A stretch of 64,000 nucleotides of DNA, from NCBI GenBank assembly GCA_030141605.1, contig JAQGDQ010000100.1, positions 434,001-498,000 on the forward strand. The letters run 5' to 3'. The number at the start of each line of letters is the position of its first letter. Position 1 is the first letter of the stretch. The position numbers and the translations under genes are program-made. This DNA is from Tubiluchus corallicola. Taxonomy: Eukaryota; Priapulida; Priapulimorpha; Priapulimorphida; Tubiluchidae. Shown here one piece after another: positions 20,701 to 32,700 of the stretch. The notes beneath the pieces were generated by a model. It had not been told where the DNA came from and searched no databases. It saw nothing but the letters and a program-made list of their open reading frames with translations.

Positions 20701-23700
20701 AATCTGACAAATATTCTCTGGAAAAGGAGTTAGAAACAGCAAAAGAGAAGTTGCATGCACTAGATGCAGCATTAGAATTCTTAAAAAAAGGAGGAGTGGA
20801 AATTGTCCAGGATACTTTGTCAAATGAAACTATTACAAACTTGTCAAAACAAGTAACACTACTGGAAATGAGAGAGTTGAATGAAAGACAAAGAGCCGAA
20901 CATTCGGTTAGATTGTATGAACAACAGAAAACTACGTTGCGAGAAGTAGAAGATAGAAATGCAGAACTTGAACAGAAATTTGCAGAAATTTCAAAAATGA
21001 ATTTGCAGTATCAGAAAGAAGATAGAAGGCTTAGAGAGGAATTGGAAAACAGTGTTACTAGGGCAGAGAGCAAAGCAGATAAATTGAGAATAGGTAAATT
21101 GGAAGAGTCTGAGTCTACATTGAAGGAAGAGGTAGAAAAGCTAAGAGAGATAGCCGATGTGGCTTCATTTCAGCGTGATGCTAAGAATTTTGCGCACATA
21201 TCAAGAGATACAGAGTTATTTTCCATTAGGCAGCTGCTGTTAGATTTCCAGTCGAATTCTGATGATAAATCAACTATAGCTAAACTTCACCATCAGTTAG
21301 TAGCTTTACAAGTAGGTGAAGGAACAGCTGTTAGGAAATTAGAACATACTCAGAATGAACTGAAAAAGGTGCAAGCACAGCTTTTAAGAACTGAGCAGAG
21401 ATTAGATGAACGAGAAGAGAGAATGTTTTACATGGGGCAGGATTCACGTAGCAAAATTAGATATTTGAAAAAAAATTTGCATGATGTCCGAAGGAAGTTT
21501 GCAGGAGCCATTCCTTTACTGGAGCAAGAAAAATTTTCTGAGACGTTTTTTAAGTTGCAAGTTGATAAACAGAAAACTGAAGAAGAGCTGGCTTTGGCCT
21601 TGTCTGAAAGATGTAAAGCAGATTCAAAGGTAGCTGAAATGGATTTTCAACAAAAAGGACTGCAGGAACTCATTAGAACACTGAAAGATGGCAGAGGAGC
21701 CACAAAAATTACTGAGTGGCATGCAAAGATGGAAGAAATTCGTCTAAACGAATTGAAACTAACCCGCGAAGTAAGCCAATTGAGGCAGCAAATTCTCCAC
21801 GTGACACAGCTTAAAAAAACTGCTGAAGATGGCATCAGAAATTTGGAGAAAAAGCTTGTGCAGCAAGCTTCTATGCAAGACCAGAGACAATTAACATGGG
21901 AGGAAAGAGAATTGGCACTTGAAGAAAATGTTGCTCGTTTGGAAAAACAACATTGCCTTATTAGTAGCGCAGCTGCAGAATTTGAAGAGGCCATGGGTAG
22001 TATGCCAGATCCTGATGAACCAGTAGCTACTCAATTGGAGCAAGCAGTTACTACTATTAAACGAAATGTGAAAGTGATTCTTGAGAGTCGAGCAAAAAGC
22101 AAAGAATTGCAGTCAAAAGTTATAACACTAGAAGCAAAATTAAAAGAGGTGGATGACAGTTTAATATCAAGAGAACGAATAATTTCTGAACTGAGACTTC
22201 GTTTGCCGGTAACAGTTGAAAGGGAAAGGACTGTAACAAAAGCCAAGGAATCAGGCAAACCGAAATTTCACAAATCAACTGAAAGTGAGTCAAAGCAAGG
22301 TGTTACGATTGCCAAAGAAACTGTCAGTAGCTTGCGGGAGCGCTTGGAGCAAAAACAAGATACTATTCTTAAATACCAAGAACTGCTTAAAGATGCTCGT
22401 GATGAAGTGCGACAGTTAGGTCTAAAACATGAACAAGAATTAAAAGCAATGCACGGTAAATTACAAAAACAGCAGGACCATGAATTTCAGCATTTTAAGC
22501 AAGCAGCAATGGCATTAATTAATAAGCCCGGTGTGCAAGCACCAACTAACAAGCAGGTCGCTCAAGTTAATGAACTTAAAGCCCTTGTTGAAGAGCAAGA
22601 ACAATCTATTTGGGCTTTGAAACATAATTTGGATGAGTCTAACATAGAAATTAATAGGTTAAAATTGGCCCTAGAGGAGCGAAAGTTGAAAATAGAACAA
22701 GAAAAAAAGTTAACAGAGGAAAGTAGTTTGGGAAGTGAAGTAGCCATGGAACAAAATTACGATAAACTGCAAGCAAGAATTACTGAACAGGCGGAAGAAC
22801 TGGCACTGGTTCACCAGCAGCTAGAGGAACAGAGAGCAGTTAATATGCGCGCTCCTTCTGCATTATTGAAACAGACTGTAGAAAAACTAAAAAATCAGTT
22901 GATTTTGAAGGAGAAGCAGTATGATGCTCTTAGTAAAGCTTTGAGTGACGTCAGGGCTGATATGGTGCGTACAGCTGAAGATAATATTAAATTGCATAAC
23001 AAAGGAATATCTGATGACATTCAAACTCTCATTACTAAACATACGCAGGAACTGCAGAGTCGTAATAATGATTTAGAAGCTCTTGTTGACAAACTGAATG
23101 GTCAACTGAAAAAATATCAGGAAGCAGAACCAAAGACCAAAGATGTTAAAATAGATGTAAGTAAGAAAGATTCAATTATTCAGTCTTTAAAATCTGAAAA
23201 GGAAAGACTGGAAAGTGAAGTGCATGAGCTAAAGCAAAAATTTCAGCGACTTGTATCACAACGTAGTGTGAGGACTGTGGGGCTTGATCATAAAAATGAA
23301 GTGGCTGAATTGCGTAGAAAAATAGAACGGCTTGAACAACAGCAGCAATCACGGCAGTCTGTAAAAACTGATTTTTCTTTGTGGGAAGAACGGAAGAAGT
23401 ATGAGAAAAATATTGAGCAGCTAAAGAGAAAATTGAGTTTGAAAGAGGTAGAATGTGCTGAACAGCAGAAATCTGTATCAACTTTAAAGGAAATGGTAGA
23501 ACAAAATGAGAAGGAGAAAACAGTATTAAGGAATCGCCTTCGTGATGCCCAGAAAACTGATGGAGTACCACTCGGAACTGAAGAAAAAATTCAAGAACTA
23601 AAGAAACAAGCTTTTCAGCTAGAAGAAGAAAATTTAAATTTAAAAAGACAAGTTTCTGTTGTGGCTCAAGCAGGTGAGTTGCATCAACACCGACTGGAAA

Positions 23701-26700
23701 ACCAGTTACTTGCAGAAAAGATAGAAATACTTGAAAAACAGTTGGAAAAACAAGCAAAGGGGACAAAATTGAGTTCTGAAGTATTTCAAGAGTTTAAAGA
23801 AAGAGAGCAAAAACTACAACGGAAAATTATTAGTCTTTCAGAAGAAAATATGAATAAACAGTTTGACCTTGAGAAACTAAACTCGGATATTCCTAGATTA
23901 AAGGAAAGAGTTAAGGATCTGGAGCAATATATTGATGTATTAAGAAATGAAAAAGAGGAAAGGCCAGATTCTACTAGATCCACTAGCAGTGGTGGAATTC
24001 GGAAAATTGGTACAAGTGGGAAAACCACTATAGAATTGGAGAGAACAATTAGTTTGATGAAGAAAGTTATTGAAAATCTTAAAACAGAAAATGAAAGGCT
24101 AAAAAAGACATCTCGCCCTATGAATGAAAAAATCACTTCTCTTCTGGAACAAAATGAGAAACTAAGTTCTGAGCTTCAACAGCAAAAAGAAGCAAGTGAT
24201 CTCATTATGTCTAAGATATCTTCTGAAAATGAAAAGCTCCGACTTCAATTTGATAAAGAGAAAAACATTAATGAAAAGTTGAGAATAGAGATGCAAGAAT
24301 TGAGCATGAAGGAACGTAAACTTCAGAGTGATTTACAAGAAGTCAGAAGTGCTGCTCCAGTTAGTAAGGCAAAGCGATCGACAGTTGCATATCGGATGAT
24401 GGAAGACAAATTACAAAGTTTGGAAGCAGAGCTCAGCTCCAAATTGCAGGTGTTGGACAAATGTGAGGAGGAAAAACAGCAGTTACAAGAGCAGTTGACA
24501 ATGTTTCGAAATGTTGCGTCACCCCCATCTAGTGAAGCATACAGGTCTCTAATGTTGGAGAATGTAGACTTGAAGTCAGAGCTTCGTGATGTCCAACTAG
24601 AAAACATGAAGTTACAACGAGAGATTGAGCATCTAAAGCTTGACGCAGATTCCCATACACCTCCTTAAAGGATCTTAAAGCATGGATTCAAACAATCCAT
24701 CTAGCAAAAGGCTCAATACGAATTATAGTTGTCAGGGTCGGCAGGCAATTTGAAAATGATGCCAATATTCATTTAACCCATATTTTGTTTTTGCAATTCC
24801 CTACTTCAGTCACATCTATCAGTATATGTTTCTATGCTTCAAATCCTAAAACACTGGAATATATTTGCTGATTGAGATAACAAGTTTTTCTATCAAAGTT
24901 TCGACCTGCAGAGGCTTGTTAGAGCCTGAATCTGCTGTTTGCTAAGATGAGTAGACCAACCAAATACTAGTCTAAGCAAGCATCCATTTTATTGCACCAC
25001 TACCATGGTTTTGACTATTTATGATATTAGTTTTACTGGGCTGTGATCAAGTATTTTACTTTTTTATTGAATTTGCATAAAAATTTTGTGCAGCTTTGCT
25101 TAAATGTCTGTGACACATGGTGTACAATTAAACATTATGCTTACTGCCTGTCGCATGTGAGAGGGTGTGTGCTCGAATGTGACTATATGAGTGCATGTGC
25201 GGTGTTGCATGCATACTTATGCACAAGCCATGCATCTGTGTTTTCCTTTAAGACCTTAGGTTGAGCAAGTAATCGCTAATTTTCAAACATTTGATAACTT
25301 AACTCCTTCCCAGTGTTTTAAATTTTGGAAGCTAAATTTTGTTTTACTTTGTATATGTAGTTGCTGTGTTTTGTTGCCAACACTCATAAATTATATTGTT
25401 TGCCAAAAATCAGTCATCTGGACACATCACATGTATAGTAATACCCAAATTGATCCTCTCGCTCACATTAGTTAGTCTAATGGTTTTGTATTATTTCATC
25501 ATGTGTATGTGTGTATAGCACTTATAATGCAGTGTGCTCGCGGCTAAGCTTGTAATACAAATTAACCCTTTTTATATTTTCTAACCAATCTTTAGTAAAA
25601 TAATAGTGTTTATACATTTATATTCTGTAGAAAAATGTTGAAGTTCTTGTTTTCTGTTTTGTTTGAGATCACCAGCATAATGATATACTATATAATATGG
25701 TATAGGCTACTATAAAAATTATTAAAATGTTCTTAAAGTGTATCAGTTAAGTGGTCTTTGGTCTGATTGGCACATATTAAGTTTGTTGAAGTACATGTAA
25801 CTAAATTGTAGCTTGCCAGCTTTTAAAAGTGATACGCTCACTGGTAACAGGTAATATTTTTAAATTTACTAGTAACATGGTGTCTTTACTGATTTTAAAG
25901 CAGTTAAATAAAGCAAAAGTGAGCAAAAATTAGTAATTTTTAGAAAAGACAAAGTTATTGTCTTCAGGTGGATGCACAATAATATAACTTTTCGTTATTA
26001 GTAGGGAATAGTTTGTAGGCTTTTAGTTAGTATGTACTGGTCAGCTTAAATTTTCAAAAATCCTCAAAACTGCAACCTCAATTAAGTAGAATCCATGCTA
26101 TGAAGTTGATTGGCTGTACAATGTTTTAGGCTACTTTACATTTTTAAAAAGACAAGTTTAATTCCCAACAAGAACAGAAGAACACAAAAAAGAATTTACT
26201 GAACTCATGATAATGAAATGCTAATTTCAGTTGGCAATGTCTGACCAGACCTAAGTTGAACTTTTAGCTTACTCTCTGATTATAAATTTGCATTTTTTCC
26301 AAATCAGGATGTTTATGTTTTAAGTGCAGCACAAAATAAGTTAAGCTAGTTACTTGAGTTACCGTGATATGTACGGCTTCTAGAGTGCAATTCTGTCACG
26401 TGGATCATCGATAAATTAATGGGTAAGGGCTTCTTTTAAGTTTTTCATATAAATTATCATTCTAAAATGTTTGTTTTCTGTAAAAGTTTTTCTGCACACG
26501 TTGCTGACTTCAAGTGACCTGTTAGTTTTGGTATTACAGATTCAAGAGCTGGTCGACAAGTCCAACGACAAAGAGGTAGCGTACATAACTTTACCTATTT
26601 TTACATTAGAATTGCATATTTGTGCCTACAAAAACACCTACAATTAAATGTATGTGACTCCTACAGATACAAGTTTATTCATTAGGCTCGTACTCGTCCT

Positions 26701-29700
26701 ATAATTCCTATAAAACTATAACAATATCCTATAATTCCTATAAAATCATGAATTCTCAATGAAATGAGAATGTTATTGGTATTTTTCGCACGCATAACCA
26801 CAATTAGATATTATAAGTTTTTTATCTTCATGATTTGGGCATTTTAGTAAATGTAAATAACAGTTGTCTGTCGCGAAGTATGTATGTTTTTACAGAGTTG
26901 GTATTCTCATTGCGTGGTTGATGGTTCTGGTGTATGCTCTAATGGCGTGTGAACACAAGATTCGAAGATCCCCGAACGGTTAGTACAAAGTTTTTTATGT
27001 CTGATTATTGTGACGTGAAATGGATAGTTTTTAGGATCACCCAACACCTAATAAGGTGGCCCAATGATAACTGTATGCATTCTGTGGACTTTCGTTGATC
27101 CAAGCAGGGGTGCACCCATTTTGCCAATATTATTGGTGCACCCATATCGCTGTTGTTTATATCACACGCTGTTTTGTGTATATCGCTGTGTGTAGTGATG
27201 TTCTGCAATAATCGTGCTAAATTTTGTTATTTGACGAATCTTTTGTGGCTGCTTATTCATGTTTGCGTCTGGCCTCTTTAAATATTCTAAAATTTTAAGA
27301 TGTCAGAAAATTTTCGAACTTTTTACGATTTCCAATCAGTGTTTTGCGATTAAACATTCATTCCTTTCATTTAAGTTCGTCAATTTCCAGATATTACATA
27401 TATTATCATGTTCTTTAACCAATGTTAGTTCGTTTGTGCTAGACATTGTGTATCATTTCCGTAAGGGCTCTTCCTGCTCATGTTGTGTTTGTAAAATGTA
27501 ATTTTGAACAATTCCAGGTGGCGAAAGAGCATACCCAGAAGTGTATAAGCCGCTCAATGACAATGCCAACTTCAACCAAAGAATGCTCTCCTGTTACAGG
27601 TAGGAAAAATTATTTTCTTTTGCAAAGAAATTGTGAAAATCGCTGTAGTGTAAAGTTAGAAACTTTTGTTTTTAAGGGAAAATGTCCTATAATTCCTATA
27701 TTTTTTCAAAAAATGTCCTATATTTTTTTAGAATAATGTCCTATATTTTTGAAAAGTAGAGTACGAGTCTCTAATATTGCTTTCACATACAATTTGGCTC
27801 TTTCATTAAACTTTCAGTGTCTGAATAGTTTTATCAGTGACAGAGGCATGCTTGTAGCCAAATGCCGATTTTTATAGTTTTTTCAGACTTAAACAATTTG
27901 ATTTACATGTTTCTTCAGCTGTTAGAAAAATGCACCGATATAAGATGGCATTTCATTGGACATTTACAAAGAAACAAAGTTAACAAGTTACTAGGTATGT
28001 GATGAAGTGGTCTACTCTTAAACATGGGCTGTGTATTCATTGTTAAAACTACTGTCATTTGCACTTGATCTGGAACAGGTGTTGTCACATGGTTTCTAAA
28101 TTGTTGTTGGAAATCTGGTGAAAATGCCAAAGTTTGTGCCTATAGCGGCTTGGTGCTGTGGAATCATTTCAATAAAGACTACTAACCTATGCCAGTATTT
28201 GCACTCACTTGCATTAACAAAGTTATCAAATAAAATTACAAATGCACTTTATATTGGCATTTACCTAGTTTTCTGTATAAATATAATATGATGTAAATCC
28301 AGTTTGACAAGCCCAGTTTTGTCATTTTAACTTTTTTTTAATTTTTGTAGGTGTTCCAAACTTGTACATGATAGAGACGATTGATTCAGAAAAACTTGCA
28401 TGTGCTCTGGATGCAGCTTGGGGAAAGAAAAATACAGGCAGCAAACTTAAAGTGATGGTTCAAGTGAATACAAGTGCCGAAGAAAGTAGGTGTTTCTTGT
28501 GCAGTTATTGAGGAAGTGCTTGTAGAGCCCCATCTGAGCTCTTTCTGTGAAATTTTTCACTTAAAGATAGGATTCGAAATGCGTGTTGCATGTTGACTAT
28601 TTCAATGTGTTCGTGAACACTATGGATATTAACAAAGCTCATGGTGCGTCTTCTGCCATTTTGATTACTGCTTCATGAGAAATTCCTAACAATTTTTTGG
28701 AAGCCGTTTATCTGTCGAAATTTCAGGACCACAGTAATCAATGAGAAATTATAATGATGGCATTAGCTTATTATTATATTACGTAAATTGTCTACATATT
28801 TTGGCTGCATAACATTTTGTAGCAGAGTGAACAGTACGAAATGTACGATTATTTGGTGAAAGAACTTCAGCTACTTTCAGACTAACATAAAGACGTATGC
28901 TTCTCTAGCCTCTCAAAAGCTCAATTGGAAGAAATGTTATTGTGTGTATGTCCCAAGTAAACAAAATTGACCTGACCAGTTGAAAGGAGTCTGTTAATTT
29001 GCATGTGGTGTATTTTAAAATTAGTCCATTCCATTTTGTTTTAACCATGAAAATGGTCACTGGAAAATTGAAAACCCACGAAATCCACTTAGCAGTTGCC
29101 ACTTTCCGTTTGCGTATTGTGCGAAGTATACTGACACAATAGCTATCGTTTTTGGCTGAATATGGGTCACACATTATGCATTACGTACACATGGAAACAC
29201 TTCCACTAAATACAAACTGTAGTAGTCACGTTTTCCTCATCATGGGCAAAACTTAATGATTTTATAAGCACTCAAATAGCTAATCAGCCAATTACCTCTC
29301 CCAAATAGAAAATTTTCTAGCCATGTAATTGTAATAGTATACCTAATTGTACATAGACCCTTTGTACAAAAAAAACTGAAAAAGCTAAATAATGATATGG
29401 AATTGCTTTTTCTGAATTGCGTTTGGTGTATGTTAATGGGTACACATTTTAAGTGATAGATTTGACTAGTAATATTAAATTGTTTTTGAAAAAGCTACCT
29501 GATTGTTTGTTTTAGGTAAGCACGGGATCAGCCCCTCAGAAGCGCATAAACTAGTTGCTTATGTACTAGAGACTTGCAGTAACCTTGACCTTGTAGGACT
29601 CATGACAATTGGTGCATTTGACCATGACTTGTCTACAGGACCTAATCCAGATTTTTTGGTAAGAGAATACATGTGTAATCAGCCACAATGTGCTATTACG

Positions 29701-32700
29701 TGCAGCTTGTGAAAGACACGGTTATTGAAATTTCAAAATGTTTAGTATTTTCGTTCTTTGTTATGAAAATCTGCAAGCTATGCATCGATGCAACTTATTA
29801 TCCGAAAATATGCTGTTACGCTTATTGTTTAACCAAGTTTGTGTAGCTGTGCTGCTTCAAACTAATATACTGGGTTGCATTGCCTGCTTTCTGTTGATAG
29901 AGCATAAATTTGTGCTGCTCAAACTGGTACCTGAGTTTGTTCCCTACTGCCCCCTCTCGAAGAAAACAATGTAAATATTGCAAGAATATCACATGTATTG
30001 TCATAACTTTCACGGGAACAAATTCTGAAATGTCTTTACACTACTAAAGTACACATTAAAACTTAACCGGCACTTGCTTGCTCTGATTAAAACTGCAGCC
30101 CTTCCCACAAAAAACCTGTGCCACCTTAGGCGAACTGTCTCCTTGTCGCCTTCATGCTGCTGGCTAACAGTGTACAAATATCGTATGTTTGTTTACCTTT
30201 AACAATTTCAGTGTATTCAGCAATGAAAAAATTGAAAATGTACTCTAATGTGTTTTAATTATCAGTTTAATTAAGTACTACAGCTGTAATACAGCATAGT
30301 AGCTTTCAAAAGGATAGTTGGCAGTTGCAAATTATATTTAGAGCAAAATCTAAAATTATAAATCAATAAAGAAGTTTCTGTATCTAATCCTGATAGAAGC
30401 ATGTTTAAAATGAAAAATAAAATTTTACTCAATCCATTTTCATCAGTTTCTTTCTTTGTTAGACAGTGAATTGCTAGCAATGCTATTATTAGAGTTCTTT
30501 TGAAATGCTTACTCTAGATAAACAGTTTTTCACTGTTCTTGTGAATCTAATCGGTTTTGTTCCAGCTTTAATTTTTTGGTATTATATGGAACCAAAAATA
30601 TGTACCAACACTGTTTGCTATATTACTAAAATCACTTACACACACTGAATATAATGTCAATATAACTGCCAATTATACTGAATGTTTCTAAGCAACTATC
30701 AATATAACTGATGAAATCAAATTTAATGTAAGGCAGCAAAACAAAAAAATTCATCAATTGCATTGAGAAAGTTATTAACAATTATTACTGAGTGTGTGTA
30801 TAGCCCTTATAGTAATCGGACAATTTTATTTTAGAAGGTGTTGCCAGAAAGTTGTTGGCATAAGCGTCAAGTATTTCGTCAGAGCTAAATCATTTTCAAA
30901 AATACAAGTTGATGTAAATACACTCATGACATACATTTTGAGTATGAATTTTATTTTCAGTGTCTTCTAGACTGTCGAAGAGATGTTTGCGAGAAACTTA
31001 AACTTAGTGTTGACAGTTTAGAGCTCAGTATGGGAATGTCAAATGATTTTGAACATGCTGTAAGTAAATAGATGGCTGTAAATTTGATACTAGCTGTTAG
31101 CATACAATGTTACAAGTTTACATGCATTCAGTCTTTTGCAGATTAGGGGCCGGATTAACGTATCTTGCCTACGAGATGCACCTACGCATGTTTGCATACG
31201 AAAACCTTAAGCACGTTTGGCTTTTTGTCTTAAGTACGGTATTAGGTGCCATTCACGGTAATCTTACATTATGAGTATGTAGCTTGATGTTTCAAGTCAT
31301 ACTCCATTTTGATCTTCGTGCTAAAATATACACTTTGTTACTGTTGATAGTGCATTATCATAGCATTTGGAAATGAATCCCAATTATATTATGTTTATTA
31401 CCTATACATGTTTAACCTAGCAGCATCGTGCGTGTTACAAACTTATTTTTTCATTTGTTGTTTAGTTGACTTACTGATCACCACGAACTGACAGCGTATA
31501 TTACGAACCGACAGCATAAATTAAGAATTGCTCTTTCAATTTGCTTATTTACTTAATTAGTTTGTAATAAAAAACATAAGCCTGATAAAGCTTCAATTAA
31601 TTGTAACTGTAATTGTAGTATGTAATTGTAATTTGTAATCCAGTATTAACGTATAATTCATATTATTCATGTAGTTACAGAATTATATTTACATTATAGT
31701 AATGGATCTACAGATTATGCAGCTAGAGTTACGGAATAAAAACATTATAGTTACAAAACTACGTAGTGGATAAAAACACAAAGCAAGAATGCTATACTAC
31801 AATAAAGCATATATACTCAATATAATAAACCACAGACAGGAAGAGATGAAAAATAAAGAGAAAGAAAGAGGAAAGAATGAAAAAGTAATTCTGAAGAGAT
31901 TTGTGACGTAGTAGCATAAAATAAACGATCATAAAGCAATCTGTCAAGGGATGTGCAGGCAACTTCAAAATTTAACTAAAGTATTATTGTAACAAACGCT
32001 GCTGTGGCAAACATTGGTAAAAGGTGAACTGCTGTATATTTAAAAAGACAAATAGCTTTATATGATTTTAATCACTACTACACCTATCACTATGTCGTAA
32101 TTGGCAATTTATAATTAAGTAAATTTTTCACTATTATCTGTATTAGAAACTAAAAAGTCGGACATCCTTGGTCAAATATTTAGCAATTAGGAGCATATTT
32201 ATTACTTTATTTTCGCTGTTTTATTACTAGGTTGCCTCGCTACGACAGACTTACTGGTGCTCCTGACCACTCGTAACCTTTTGCATGTTTCTACGACAGT
32301 TTTGAGTCTCGTGAATCTCACACAAATCCTTAAGTGCGCGTAATTTATGCATGCGTAACTTCTCTCGTAAGTGTGGTACGTGAATTACGCGTAAATGCTT
32401 TCACATGCGGAGTTTAAGTGTACTAAGCATTTCATACTTATGAATGATATGTGAATCGTAACTACTTTCTTAAGCTTGCCTAATCACTCGTGTGCACAAA
32501 GCATGTGCTTAGCACGGTACATAAATCCAGGCTCAGGATATGTGCTAAAAATAAATCTGCCTTCCTTTATAGTTTCTCTCATAAATTTTTTGTATGTAGT
32601 TCTGCATATTGTTAGCCAAAGTGCAGCACCCACCCGTAGAATCAGTGCAATGCAGATACTAGTGAACATGATTGGAATATATGTCATTGAAATGGATAAT

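Noticed and set aside
18462-24607. Minus-strand open frames of 60-196 codons opposite CEP290
   Set aside because: They are antisense shadows of a long coiled-coil frame and are rich in Ser/Phe/Leu as expected from reversed Glu/Lys codons.
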